Made by a program: the position numbers and the translations under genes
Notes under the pieces: model-generated
The model's database searches: none
The model's input: the letters and a program-made list of their open reading frames with translations, nothing else
What the model was told of the DNA's origin: nothing
Assembly: GCA_001695595.3 (NCBI GenBank)
Contig: MBPM02000031.1
Span: forward strand, 558,001-622,000
DNA from: Plasmopara viticola
Lineage: Eukaryota; Oomycota; Peronosporomycetes; Peronosporales; Peronosporaceae
Direction: 5' to 3'
DNA: 64,000 nt
In this document: one piece after another, positions 1 to 11,516 of the stretch
Layout of the letters: the number at the start of each line of letters is the position of its first letter
Position numbering within the stretch: the stretch's first letter is position 1

Positions 1-3
1 TAC

Positions 4-1245
4 ATGCGAGTTGCACAGTGGTATTCTCGGAAGACATTACAAAATGATATCAAGGAATATGTCAAGACGTGTGAAACTTGTGCACGCTGGAAACATGACA
101 ATCAACGAAAAAATGGATCACTTATGCCAATTCCAATACCTGAGCATTGTTGGCATGTTGTGTCAATGGAATTTATGACTGAAATACCTGTTTCAAATGG
201 TTTGATGCCATTCTAACTGCTAACGACAAATTGTCAAAACGTACCAAGTACGCTGCAGTGCATGCGAATGATGATGCATCTGCAACAACCAAAGCATTCT
301 TTGAAGCTGTAGTTCGACACCATGGATTACCTGAAGTTATAATCAGTGACAAAGATAGCAAGTTCACTTCATCATTTTGGAAATCTCTGATGACAAGCAT
401 GGGTGTTCGACTTAGTATGACAACAGCACATCGTGCTCAAGCCGATGGACAAACGGAACGACAAAACTTAGTCGTTGAAGATGCACTTAGATGTATGTTG
501 TCCTATCACGGAACAGATTGGACAAATTACTTAGGCACTATCGAATATGCTCATTCAACATTTGTCAGTGCATCTACTGGATATTCTCCATTTGAGATTG
601 ACACCGGGAGAAAAGAACGTTCTCCTTGGCAAATAGGAATAAGTGGGAATGATTCGAAAGTGAAAATTGATGTTTAGGCTGAAGAGTTCGTGGAAAAAAG
701 ACAAAAGATAATTGAACAAGCACGAAAGAATCTACTAAAAGCTGAAGCCTCTCAAAAGCAATATTATGGTCAGAAATTTAGAGTACATCAAGAATTATCA
801 AGTTGGAGATAAAGTTATGCTGGATACTCGAAGAATCTCTTTAAGACATGCTGCCAAAGATATGGAAAATAAACGAGCGAAATTTGCAGCAAGAAAAGTT
901 GGGCCATATGAAATCATCAAGATGATAAATCCCAATTTGGCAAAATGCAAGTTGCCACCAAGCATGAAAAGAATTAATCCGACCTTCAATGTCGATGTAT
1001 TGTCGAAGTACGATCCGACACCAGACAAGTTCCTTAGTCGTCCTATCCCCAAAGCGTCGAAGTTGGTGGAAATTGACTCAGCTTATCAGCTTCAAATCAT
1101 TCACCGTGTTTTGAAGAAGAGACAATTAAATCGCCAACCCGAATGGCTTGTCCAGTGGCATGGTGAAACAGAAGAAGAAGCTAGCTGGGAAAAAGAAAAG
1201 ATATTCGACACGCAGCGCGTTGGAATGATCTCGTTGCCGACTTGA
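4..1245 (+). pseudogene. Ty3/gypsy chromovirus integrase fragment
   Basis: This is the 3' end of a retrotransposon pol gene, cut by the window edge. From left to right it shows a zinc-binding H2C2 segment (CETCARWKH), an integrase core with the second Asp (IISDKDSKF) and the Glu (ADGQTERQN), and a C-terminal chromodomain (IIHRVLKKRQ...EWLVQWHG). The first catalytic Asp lies in the broken stretch around position 215. The reading frame is interrupted near 215 and near 676, and changes frame before 766, so no functional integrase is made. The chromodomain places it among chromoviruses, which use it to target chromatin. The matching LTR follows at 1279. Family assignment is secure; the clade within gypsy is not. 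Confidence 0.9.
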
Positions 1246-1278
1246 GACAGCGACAACGAGAGATCAAATCGAGAAAGA

Positions 1279-1629
1279 TGTAAGGAACCACACTCACATG
1301 TTCTAAAACCATTCTAGAATGTCAGTGAGTGTAGGTTACAAACATTCTTTATGTTTTCGTAAACAAACTTAACCCACATTCAAGGAGAAATGATACATAT
1401 ATTCATATTGGTTAATAGGAAAGGCGACGTACTAGGAGGAAAGACTTACAGGAGAAAAACAGTAGGAAGAAAGTGGATAGATTACATATAAGTAGGAAAT
1501 CAGTTTCAGAAATAATCTCACTTTTTTAAGTTCGCCACAAATCTACTACTGAACCTACAACCTACAGTCCAACACCGCCTACCAACATCCAGATCCTCAC
1601 AAGTGGCCACCAACACCCAGATCCTCACA
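1279..1629 (+). repeat. 3' LTR of the gypsy element
   Basis: The repeat starts TGTAAGGA just after a purine-rich stretch downstream of the integrase stop and ends TCCTCACA, so its ends form the imperfect TG...CA inverted pair typical of LTRs. Position directly after pol supports a 3' LTR. The 5' LTR lies outside the window, so the limits could not be checked against a second copy. Confidence 0.65.
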
Positions 1630-1633
1630 ATTA

Positions 1634-1712
1634 TACAGTTCGCGTCGGCTTCTCTACAAAGCCTGCTATCTGTTAAGAAGTAGGCTTTGTAGAGAAGCCG
1701 ACGCGAACTGTA
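1634..1712. repeat. Perfect 31-bp inverted repeat with 17-nt loop
   Basis: Arms 1634-1664 and 1682-1712 are exact reverse complements and could form a strong hairpin. It begins five bases after the LTR end. It is not followed by a T-run. It could be a foldback element end or a rearrangement scar at the retrotransposon border. Confidence 0.85.
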
Positions 1713-3757
1713 GCTTCGGCAGCCTACTTTTAATTGATAGAAACACGTGCAGCCTGAGCCAAATTTTGCATTTTTGCACCTGTCCCAGCTAGTTTAGTAT
1801 GGTAGCGAGCAATAGGGATGGATAAGGAATTTTTTACAGCATTTTATCGCCGCGTTTTGACATCCACTGTCCACTTACAAGTAGCTGTTTTGCGATGGAC
1901 CTAAGTCAATCAAATATTAAATTAGTTAGGTGGTCACTTGACCCTGCTCTTAAATTCACACTGCACAGAGGCGCCACATTTGTAGGCTAGAATGCTTTTA
2001 TACTTTAAGTGTGTCTTAAAATGCGGTTCATGCATAGTCGGGTTGTATACCTTCTTATACAAATGGGACACGGCACTTCAGATTTCCATCCTTCGAAGTG
2101 GCTTAAAAAAAGTAGGTGAAAGGTTCGGATAATTTCATCGTTCCAAGCCTTAGCTTGGGCTTAATTTCTGTACGAAAACATCCTGTAAAGTTTGCTGAAC
2201 ACAAGTAAAGGGCAAAGATTCGATTGCGTAAAATATGTGAAGAAGGAAATATGAATATGAATATCAGGAAAGAAAGAGTAAAAGTAGATACGAAATTTAC
2301 AACTAGACATGTGTGTATGAAAGATGAATCAGCTTCCTGAAAAGGCGTGAGTCGGTGACCCGTACTTGCTTTACCATCACAGCTGAGCAGGGGGAAACAC
2401 TCGAAAGAGGGTTGAGATGTAATCTTGGTCTCGTTTGGAACAAAACAATTCGAGGGTTGCAATGCATATTGAGACGCCGCACATATAATGCTGGATACGT
2501 CGATCTTGGCTTAGGGAGGTGGGTAGTGTAACACCAAGTTTGGCATAGCACTGAGACGCTAGGTACCCAAAAGGCTGTGCGTTGATCAAACCCGGAGCTA
2601 GTTACGAGGAAAGTAACTCCCTGGTGCAGGTCGGACACTTGCGCGTTGAGATGCACGGCGATCAGCCTGACTGTGTAACATGACCAAAACCTTTACACAC
2701 CTTCTTAAATCCCTATTGAAGTCTAGACCACCTTGTAGAAGTCGTTGCTTGACTGATAGTCGAGCAAACTAAAGCGCGTACGTTTAGTCGCACAAGGAAG
2801 GTTCATAGCCGAGGTGAGGAGTGACCTCCTTTAGTGCTTTTGATTTCCAAAGCCAGGCCAAGCATTTCGTGAAGCACGTAGGTGCTTCAACGGCTGTCAA
2901 GAGCTTATTGTTAAGTGGCGCAGCAGCTATCGCGCTTCACAAATTTTGCGGAAGCCGTTGGAGCAGTGGCGCAACTGTTACGATTCACAAATGTTGTGAA
3001 AGCCGTTGAAGCAAATCGCTGAAGGGCTTGTGCGGTCAATTTGCGATGGCAGAAAGCCAGCGATAACGTGTGTTGTGAATTGGACAGAGTAAAAGAAGCG
3101 TTACATTGCCAGTCTTGCTGACGAATATCACGTGGACTGGACACACAAACGTCGATTTGTTGAAGAATGCGGTAATTATCGAATATTGTGCATCGCAGTG
3201 TGCACAGCTCATAAGTCATCTTTCACCAGTTGGACCTGTTATGAAGCCTCCCTCGATCCCGTTTACGACCTGTTCATGTGCATGCGTTATACATAATCCC
3301 CTGTGCTGTACAACAAAGTTTTTACAAAGATACGATTTTTTGTCCGACTGCATTACTTGTACTATACAGTACACGTCGGCCAGTCGCTACCGCTATAAGT
3401 TCAGGATATTATTAAGCGGCCAAGATGTGTGTCGACGACATCATAGTCCACTTCTCTTCAGCACCTGTGATACTTGATAGCGCATCCGTAGAGGCAACGA
3501 AAAAAAGGACAAAGTCGGAGAACAGGCTCTTTCTTGTGCCGGTGCACAAAAGGCGGTGTCGGGGCCAGTAGATGGGCAAATCTGGAGTTATTTGAGATTT
3601 TCCTCTCCAACACCATCTTCTCGTTTCGCGTAACACCGGAGCGAGAGATACACCCGCTTCAGTAGCTCTTTCGTCTTGGAATCCTACTACTCTCGCTTTA
3701 CGACTTAGCGTCGTACCTATCCATCCTAAGCTTCACTGCTTCTTACGTATTACTTGT
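1713..3757. other. Gene-poor interval
   Basis: No convincing gene is seen. Open frames here on the minus strand (2.1-2.66 kb and 2.9-3.2 kb) have no recognisable domain and overlap in different frames. The only structure found is the short tandem repeat at 2914-3012. The last few hundred bases presumably hold the promoter and 5' UTR of the zinc-repeat gene starting at 3758. Confidence 0.5.
2914..3012. repeat. Imperfect tandem repeat, two ~50-bp units
   Basis: Units 2914-2964 and 2965-3012 both begin AGTGGCGCA and end with a GCCGTTGGAGC-like motif, with internal substitutions and a few indels. A decayed third copy of the same CTTCAACGG motif may lie just upstream in inverted sense. Function unknown. 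Confidence 0.6.
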
Positions 3758-4693
3758 ATGAACGCAAGTCCTACTTCTTCATTTATTATCGACCATCCCA
3801 TCCACCAGCACAATTCGCCAATCTCTCCCTACGCCTTTTGCAACTCTGTGCAATCTCACGTTTACTCGCCGTTGCAGGCTTGCCAAGGCGAGAAGCTTGT
3901 CGAGGTCTCCATGGCACAAGCTTTGGCTAATGGCCTCTACGACTCTTGCACATCAAGTGACGAGGAAAATGTGAACCGCGGCAACAACTTTGTACAGAGC
4001 ACGGAGGACAGAGAAGGCGAAGCAGTCAGCGGCATTGCGGCCATGAGTCTGAGCTTTATCATCAATGGCGACCTGGAGGAGCAACTGGATGACGACGACG
4101 GTAGCAGTAGCACTGGTGGTAGCTCCCGTGGAGGCTTTGACCTGTCGTCCATGCTCAACATTGTGTGTGCCAAGCCCGAATGTTACCGTACCATTCGTGG
4201 CCCGACTGGTACATTCTGCAAGTACCACAAGCAAAGTCGCTTCTGTCGGGCCGACAACTGCAATAAAAGTGCAAAAACGGGCGGCTATTGCATTTCACAC
4301 GGAGGTGGCAAACGTTGCGCCCACCCAGAGTGCAACAAAAGTGCAAAACAAGGCGGTCTTTGCATCTCGCACGGCGGTGGCAAACGATGCAGTGAGGCTG
4401 AGTGTACTAAGTCAGCGCTTGTGGGTGGCTTTTGCTCGGCCCACGGCGGCGGTCGAAAGTGCAAAATGCCAGAATGCACTAAGACGGCGCTGCTGGGAGG
4501 ACTCTGCATTGCGCACGGCGGAGGAAAACGCTGTCAAATCGACAGTTGCTCCAAAAGTGCGGTGGGAGGGACATTGTGTGTTTCGCACGGCGGTGGCAAG
4601 CGCTGCCAGGCTGAAGGGTGCAACAAGGGCGCCGTTCGAAATGGGGTGTGTATTCGCCATGGGGCGAAACGTGACAGCTTGGTGGCGCCTTAA
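3758..4693 (+). CDS. WRKY19-like Cys/His zinc-repeat protein
   Basis: A 311-residue intronless protein. Residues 1-135 are low-complexity and acidic. From about residue 136 to 305 it is built of about seven units of 24 residues with the pattern C-x4-C-x-K-x-A-x3-GG-x-C-x2-HGGGKRC. Such repeats are common in oomycetes and occur as the N-terminal cysteine-rich part of plant WRKY19. They are expected to bind zinc, and the proteins are annotated as putative transcriptional regulators; no WRKY domain is present here, so the role is inferred only. The start is the first Met of the open frame. Convergent with the RING-ligase gene downstream, with a 270-bp gap. Confidence 0.88.
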   Translation: MNASPTSSFIIDHPIHQHNSPISPYAFCNSVQSHVYSPLQACQGEKLVEVSMAQALANGLYDSCTSSDEENVNRGNNFVQSTEDREGEAVSGIAAMSLSFIINGDLEEQLDDDDGSSSTGGSSRGGFDLSSMLNIVCAKPECYRTIRGPTGTFCKYHKQSRFCRADNCNKSAKTGGYCISHGGGKRCAHPECNKSAKQGGLCISHGGGKRCSEAECTKSALVGGFCSAHGGGRKCKMPECTKTALLGGLCIAHGGGKRCQIDSCSKSAVGGTLCVSHGGGKRCQAEGCNKGAVRNGVCIRHGAKRDSLVAP

Positions 4694-4965
4694 AGAAACA
4701 GACCCCCATCAATCCAGGGGCATGAACAATCGGATCGCGGTTGCCATTGGAAGTGGCCGTTAAACAAATTGTCCTATCTTGTACGTATTCCGTTGCCCTC
4801 CTTACACGCAAAATGCAAAGTTTTGAATTGCCCAAATCGAAGCTGCAACATTGTAACACTAAAACCCTACAAATAATTTTCCATACAAAAATACAATAAA
4901 TCGAGAGCCCCTGATCGTCGCATTCACTCTTTCCAGCCATCATCCCGGTCAACATTCGTACCACA

Positions 4966-6413
4966 TCAGCCATAGCGCTTGATGCGCACTTGAATCGGTT
5001 GCCGACAGAGAGGGCAGTGCGATAGGAAGTCGGCGCACTTTTCACACGTCTCGTGACCACATCGAAACACCGTGTCTTTCTTTCTTTCCTCGCAAATAGA
5101 ACACAATAGAGATTCGTAAAGTCTTGCCAGATCTTCTGCAGCTTGTGACTTGCGATGCTGCAACGTCGAACTTGTCGATCCGTTTACCAACTCGTAGAGC
5201 GACTTTGAAAGTGATCGAGTTTGTCTCGTAGTCATTGAAGTGGCTGTGTTACGCTCATGTTGTGTCTGTAGCTGCGGTTGGATGACACGATAGTTGCTGT
5301 TGCGGTGGACGGTTACTATAAATTGGGGCGGTGGGAAGACATCAACCCGCGGAAGATCCGATCGTGCTCGATGCAGCTGACTATCCAGGTAGTTCATGGC
5401 CTTGATGGTTTGATACTGACCAGGTATCTCCATCAATGCTTGGAGGGCAAATTGTGTCTCTTTTACTTGCGGATCGCAATATTGCGACGTGATTTTGTGA
5501 TATTCAATGAATTTAAAATTGTCAAACTTGCGGTGCAACAGATAATTGTCAAAATAAATCATGGATTCCCACGGGCCGTCGCCGACCCCAACCATGATGA
5601 TACTCAGTGGAAAGTTGCTGGCAAACGTAATGGCGTCAATCGTTTCTTTTTCATTCTTACTCACAGCATGGGGTGGAATGTCCACTGACCGCGTCACTTG
5701 TCCATCAGCAATGATAACAAGGATATGAAATTTTCCCGTCCGATTGACAATACTCACAGCTTCGTTAATAATGGGTGCGAAAGACGTGGGGCCTGCCATG
5801 AGCACATGACGCACGACTTCACGGTAGCGTGAACGGATGTTTTCCAGCGGAAATCCAACCTCATTTGGTTCAGCAAAGGTAAAGACCGCACGATCACACG
5901 TGAGCTCGTCACCAAAGCCGTACACGGGAATTATATTGTCATTATCTGAGCAAAATGATTGTCAGTCTCATTTTCAGTACAACAATCGGCAAGATGTTAG
6001 CATACCAAAGTCTCGTAAAGTTCGCCCGATCGTCTCAATCACGTCCTCGTATGGATTACAAGCACTTGGATCATCGATCTCGTGAAGGTTGCGACCATCG
6101 AACGTGCGCTTGCCACTCCATTCGTTGGATTTGGTGCCTGAAATTAACAAAAGTTCACGAATAAATTGACTGCATATCGGTTTTTAAGTACTATTGTCAA
6201 CGCACAGTCAATGCCGATAATGAGATTGCACCTCTCGAGACCACTGTGTCTTAGCGCTTCTGTTACTTCAGACAAAGATGTGTATTGGTCCGAAATTGTT
6301 GGCGTAAGCGCGTCAGAAAGATGAGTAGAATCCATGAGACTAAGAACTGGTGGTGTCTTGGGGTGCGACGACCGCTCCTTCTGCCGCCGGAGCTTGCTCA
6401 GATCGCTTCCCAT
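4966..6413 (-). CDS. Copine/vWA-RING E3 ubiquitin ligase (RGLG-like)
   Basis: Three exons: 6206-6413, 6006-6137 and 4966-5945, giving about 439 residues. The start MGSDLSK has Gly2 and suits N-myristoylation, as in plant RGLG ligases. The copine/von Willebrand A region begins LIIGID and includes the conserved stretch around [10 protein letters not shown] and [10 protein letters not shown]. The C-terminal 45 residues form a C3HC4 RING (CSICEE...[11 protein letters not shown]...CPLC). In RGLG proteins the RING recruits E2 enzymes for membrane-linked ubiquitination; substrates here are unknown. Introns are 68 and 60 bp with GT-AG ends and keep frame. Confidence 0.85.
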
Positions 6414-6659
6414 GTCGGTGGTGGAGAAACTTGCCGTACGCTATTGATGGACAATGTGCACCACACTAAATGTATTAACCAATTGTTTCGTGTTTAAGTA
6501 CTATATCCGCCAGTCTTTACGGGTGCAAATCGTTACGGTTCCCTAGCACTTACAACTGCGATTTTGTTGAGGGTAGGTTACCGATGGTCTTTCGCATTAA
6601 TGTATGGGAGTAGACGAAACCCGTACCAGTCATCACACGTTTCACAATTGTTTAATACT

Positions 6660-7621
6660 ATGACAGCCGACGTGAACTCTGCCGCTGCAGCCTGCCCCCA
6701 CCCTCCACACAGGACACCAGCCCGGACCTACAAGAGTCCGGCCGATCAATCCGATTCTGATTCTAGCAAGACGCAGAGCTGTCCCGTGGACCACGCCAAG
6801 ACTGCTAGCAATGACGCAACCAAATGTCGTATTGATGGAAACTCTGGCCTGACGGAATTGCTACGCGCTTCCAAATACGCTGCGGGCTTTTCAGTGCACG
6901 GTTCTGATTCCGGTCTACCTACTTTATCGAAATCGCGTGTCGTGTCTTCGATTCCCAAGGGCGACTTCACACCGGAGCATCAGACGGGTAATCAGGACAA
7001 ATGGGAGTATCCAAGCGAAGACATGTACTTCAAGGCAATGGAACGAAAGGGTTGGGCGCCCAATGCGCAGCAAATGAAGACGATTGTTGCCATTCATAAT
7101 ACAGTTAATGAACAGAGCTGGCGGGAAGTGCTGAAATGGGAAAGCTTTCATCCGTGCGTTCACTATATGACGTTAAATTATATGACGATTGATTACTAAT
7201 GTGTCTAGTCTTTCACAGAGCTAAGGATCCGGTGAAGCTTAAAAAGTTTATGGGTAAGCCTACCGAATACAGTCCCAAGGCCAAGATAATGAACTTGTTG
7301 GGCTGGTCAGTGCTGCCTTTTGACCGCCACGACTGGATTGTGGACCGAGACGGCAAGGAAGTGCGCTATGTAATCGACTTTTACTCGGGGGCGCCAATGC
7401 CCGGAAAGTCGTTGTCAGTCTATTTGGATGTCCGTCCTGCATTGGACTCAGTGGAAGGAGTGTTAGACCGTTTGCGATGGCAGTTTTATGAACAAATTGC
7501 TCCGCTCTTGCCGTTTAAAGGTGCACTATTTGGTGCAAAGACTCAAGCACCGAAGCGGCCTCCAGAAAATCAGACAGAAGACCAATGTGGGCACTCCAAA
7601 GTTACTCCTAAGAATCAATAA
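6660..7621 (+). CDS. Holocytochrome c synthase (cytochrome c heme lyase)
   Basis: Attaches heme covalently to cytochrome c in the mitochondrial intermembrane space. Two exons, 6660-7153 and 7219-7621, with a 65-bp intron, give 298 residues. Family hallmarks are a CPV heme-regulatory motif near residue 40 (SCPVDH), [17 protein letters not shown], the heme-ligating His in [12 protein letters not shown], and [13 protein letters not shown]...VRYVIDFY. The Met at 6660 was chosen because upstream in-frame sequence has no similarity to the family. Length is close to yeast and animal enzymes (about 270-300). Confidence 0.92.
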
Positions 7622-7780
7622 GTATATAATCAATTAATTTTAAATGGGACGATTCGGAGATTAAGATCAAAGAGCACCATCTAATTGTATATCATAGTAA
7701 CAACGATTGTAGTAATGATATTTCACATGTTACGGAATCTGTCGTTTCGCGATAGGTTATATACTAATTAGTGCCAAGCT

Positions 7781-9940
7781 ATGTCAACAGATGTGAATGT
7801 GAAAGTAGCTGTCCGATGTCGTCCTATGAGCTCGCGCGAGACGCAAATGGGTGCACGCGAGATAGTTCAGGTGCTTGACGGCTCGACGGTGGTGATTTCA
7901 CCTACAGCTGACAATGATGCTTCCCTTGCGAGTGCGTTAGAAACCACGGGTACCGCTCACGAGAAGAAGCAGTATACATTTGATTTCGCCTACTACGCAG
8001 AGAGCACTCAAGCTCAAGTGTATGAGGATGTTGCCAAACCATTGGTCGATCAAGCTCTTCAAGGCTACAATGGCACCATCTTCGCGTACGGACAGACGGG
8101 GTCTGGTAAAACACACACAATGATGGGTAGTGAAAATGAGCCCGGTATTATTCCATTTATGAATAGAGATCTTTTTTCGAGGATCGGTGCAAATAATGTA
8201 GAAATTGGTAATGACGACGAGCAAAAGGGCGTGAAATACCTTGTCACTGTATCCTTCTTGGAGATTTATAACGAAGTTATCAAAGATCTGCTTAACCCGT
8301 CGGATAAAATACTAAAAATTCGGGAACACCCGGATATGGGCATTTACGTCGAGCATTTGGCAGAGCTGGTTGTACGTGATCCAGCAGATGTGACGCGATT
8401 GCTTGAACAAGGTAATAAAGTGCGACAAGTGGCAGCTACACAAATGAACGAGCGCAGCTCTCGCTCCCATAGTTGTTTTACTATTAAAGTTTCATCGAAG
8501 CAATCTGAAGTGGTGGCTGGTGTGTGTAAGGAAACTTGCATGAATGCCAAGATTAATCTAGTAGATCTTGCAGGCTCGGAACGTGCCTCCAAGACGGGTG
8601 CAACTGGCGATCGGTTGAAAGAAGGTGCTGCGATAAACAAGAGTTTAAGTGCTTTGGGCAATGTGATTAATATGTTGGCATCTGTCGGTAAAACACGCAA
8701 AGGTGGAGCTAAGGCGCATATTCCATACCGAGACTCCAAGCTAACGCGGCTATTGCAAGAGTCTTTGGGTGGTAACTCACTTACAGTCATGATTGCAGCC
8801 ATTTCTCCTGCAGATTATAATTATGAAGAGAGTTTGGGTACTTTAGTGTACGCCAATCGAGCTAAGTCGATTAAAAATGCGACCAAAAAGAATGAGGATG
8901 TCAACGAAAAAATTATTCGTGAACTGCGCGAGGAAATCGAAAAGCTACGCCAGATGGTAACGCGTCCAACGTCGGCATCGAGTGGGAACCCAGACATGAT
9001 TAATCAGATGGAGGAGACAATCGCTAATCTCGAGCGAGCAAAACAACAGTCGTGGGATGAGAAACAACGGCTTACTGAGTTGTACGAGCAGGAGAGATTA
9101 AATTCTCTTGCGAATGAGAATAAAATTCTTGGTTTCATGCAGACAGTGAAGCAGGAGAAGATGGAGATTATGAAAAAGATCAAAGTGTTGCAACAAAAAA
9201 GAGTGATGCTTTCAAAGGAAATGCGGGTGCGCAAACAAAGTTATGTTGATAACAAGACTAAGTTGCAACGAGGCTTGCAACTTTTTCAGCAATTAAAAGC
9301 AGAGACTCCTCGTGAAAAGCAACATTTAATGACTGAAATTGAGTCACACAAATCATTGTTAGTCACTGATCGTGACGAATTAATGCGTTTGAAAGAGGAA
9401 TTGAAGCAATGTGAAGAAAGATTGGTTGAGGAAGAGGCTGAGGTAGCTGCGAAAAGCGCCTTGCTCGAGGAAGATGACAAGTTACGCAAAGCCATTCAAG
9501 ATGATGAACGAGAAAAAATGAAGCAAGAGCGTGCAACGTATTTGCAGTCTGCTCTGGATGAAGAGCGCCAACGATTGAAGGAAGAAGCTGAGCATGACAA
9601 GCAGCAACTAAAAGAAGCGTTAGAAAAGACGGCAGACAAGGAGAAGAAATTGGCTGACGAAGTGGAAAAACAACGCAATAAAGCTTTACAATTTCAGGAG
9701 CAAATGCATCAAATGCAATCGGAACATGCCGAGTGGAAGTATAAGACCAAGCAAAAGCTATCACAGATGATGGAAGCGCTAAAGAATGATTTTCTGTTGG
9801 AAGAACGCGAAATGCAGGAGAAATACGATTATGTCGTGTATCTGTTACGGAACGCTCGGGACGACATTGTGGAGCTTGGCCAACGCAACGATGATCTTGA
9901 GAATCGTCTCCATAGATTAATCATCTGGGACAAGACGTGA
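7781..9940 (+). CDS. N-terminal-motor kinesin
   Basis: A 719-residue, single-exon microtubule motor. The motor domain spans roughly residues 5-365: P-loop GQTGSGKT at about 104-111, switch I SSRSH near 226, switch II DLAGSERA near 263, and the HIPYRDSKLTRLLQ helix. Residues about 375-710 are rich in Glu, Lys and Gln heptads and should form long coiled coils for dimerisation. The N-terminal motor followed by coiled coil implies a plus-end-directed transporter. The YVEHLAELVV segment resembles kinesin-2/kinesin-3 motors, but I cannot settle the family. No FHA or tail cargo domain is visible. Confidence 0.92.
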   Translation: MSTDVNVKVAVRCRPMSSRETQMGAREIVQVLDGSTVVISPTADNDASLASALETTGTAHEKKQYTFDFAYYAESTQAQVYEDVAKPLVDQALQGYNGTIFAYGQTGSGKTHTMMGSENEPGIIPFMNRDLFSRIGANNVEIGNDDEQKGVKYLVTVSFLEIYNEVIKDLLNPSDKILKIREHPDMGIYVEHLAELVVRDPADVTRLLEQGNKVRQVAATQMNERSSRSHSCFTIKVSSKQSEVVAGVCKETCMNAKINLVDLAGSERASKTGATGDRLKEGAAINKSLSALGNVINMLASVGKTRKGGAKAHIPYRDSKLTRLLQESLGGNSLTVMIAAISPADYNYEESLGTLVYANRAKSIKNATKKNEDVNEKIIRELREEIEKLRQMVTRPTSASSGNPDMINQMEETIANLERAKQQSWDEKQRLTELYEQERLNSLANENKILGFMQTVKQEKMEIMKKIKVLQQKRVMLSKEMRVRKQSYVDNKTKLQRGLQLFQQLKAETPREKQHLMTEIESHKSLLVTDRDELMRLKEELKQCEERLVEEEAEVAAKSALLEEDDKLRKAIQDDEREKMKQERATYLQSALDEERQRLKEEAEHDKQQLKEALEKTADKEKKLADEVEKQRNKALQFQEQMHQMQSEHAEWKYKTKQKLSQMMEALKNDFLLEEREMQEKYDYVVYLLRNARDDIVELGQRNDDLENRLHRLIIWDKT

Positions 9941-10062
9941 ATCAAGTTGGCAGCAGAAGAAGGAAATTAATAGGAAAAATTAATAAGTTTTATCAGAAAT
10001 ATTTTTGAAAAAAATTGCAAAGTAGGTTCGGCTTTGGCCTAATCTTGAAAAGACTCATCAAG

Positions 10063-11455
10063 CTAGTCGACGATAGAAATGGTAGAGGCCAAAGAATCAC
10101 GGTCGCGAAAGCTTGCACGATGCATGCGCTCATTCTTGAGATGTTGCAAGGCTCGGCGGTACCAAGTCAAGTCTTCACAGTCTTCAACAACCTCCCGAAA
10201 CGATACAAGTTTAAGAAACTCTTGAGCATCGTACGATGGATCTTCCATACAAACTACACGAATTGAAGAAAAGTGTTCCAAAGGCTTTTTAGCGGGCTGA
10301 GTTCTGCCGTTGCGCAAGAGTCGGCAATGCTCGCGTTGAGCTTTTAATGAAGGCAGAGCTTGGTGAGACCATCTCCCGATCCTTTCGTTACTAAGTTGCA
10401 ACGCGACAAGCTTTTGACAATCACCATCCTCGCGCTTCAAAATCGATTCCATTCCGGACTCATCGCTTTGGAAAAAATTACTTGTGCCATCTACTTCTAA
10501 AGTGCCTCCGTCCTCTTCATCTACGACTTCGATAGAACCAACATCGCTCACTGCAGCAACATCGCTTGCGGGGGGAATTGTGCGGCTTTGTAGCAACGTG
10601 CTCACCACGTTGAAACTCAGAGAGGCATCTGGAATTTGCTGATAAGAGTTCAATAAAATCTGATTGTGCAGACTCGATTGCAAAACTTGATCGCCTTTTT
10701 CCACTCCCACGACACATTTTCGAGATTGTATCGTAGAACCGTCTCGCTTTTGTTCCAATGTTTGCTGCATCTCAAATGCACGAACCAGTGCCTCCTTCAC
10801 TTCTTCTTTGAGTTGTTCAACTCGTGCTCCGAGATCACTGTTCGTGTGCTGAAGACTATCACATCGAGTCATGTAAAACTCGCAAGCCACTTTTAGCATT
10901 TCAGGCGTGCTCATGTTGTCGACAGCAAAGGCTCCATCTAGTAATCGATCTTGAACATGTTGCTCTTCCAAAGGCAGCCATGAAAAACGGTTATGTCTCT
11001 GCTCAATGCTTTCACACTGCGAGGTTTCAAGCACCTCAGCAAGCCACAAATTTAACTCAAGCAGTGCCTTGTGCACTCTGGCCGGAGCGCTTGCAAACAA
11101 AAGGGTACAGTACTGTCGAAGTGTCTTGGCTATATTAGTTCGGGCGTATTGGACTTTTGTAGAAAGTAGGTGCAGTAGGCGGCGGGCGTGCTTGATGAAG
11201 ATGTCTCTCAAGTATCGTAGCTCGTCTAGAATAATCTACCAAGAACAGTTATGCTTTGCAGTAAGTGTCATCATGTAGGAAGATATACTAACGTACCATG
11301 AGCGGGACTTACGAGCCAAATGAATTCTAATGAACGCTGAGACTGTAAGTTAAGAAAGTGAGGAAAAGAAGAAGCACCGAGTCCCAACTCAGTCTTGCCC
11401 TTTCCCGATGAAGCCTTGAAAACCAAAGTATGCGACGTGTGAGCGACTATGAGTC
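10063..11455 (-). CDS. Unrecognised coiled-coil protein
   Basis: The main exon reaches from 10063 to about 11234 and encodes about 390 residues; an upstream exon ends near 11310 before a GTAAGT donor and stays open back to about 11455. No ATG is seen in that upstream exon, so the start is unresolved. Residues around ARVEQLKEEVKEALVRAFEMQQTLEQK are likely coiled coil; an acidic stretch (EVVDEEDGGTLEVDG) follows, and the C-terminus is charged. No known domain was recognised. It converges on the kinesin gene with only about 120 bp between stops. Confidence 0.6.
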
Positions 11456-11516
11456 GCTTAAGTTATGGTCAATCATCAAGGTCAAAGTATCTTCAATAAA
11501 ATCAAATCTTCATGCA

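Noticed and set aside
2103..2656. Minus-strand open frames and a possible structural RNA at 2.1-2.7 kb
   Set aside because: No protein domain; I compared the sequence mentally with 5S and SRP RNA core motifs and found no convincing match.
4065..4763. A 232-codon frame overlapping the zinc-repeat gene
   Set aside because: It is the shifted-frame shadow of the repeated CxxxxC/HGGG coding sequence and has no family features.
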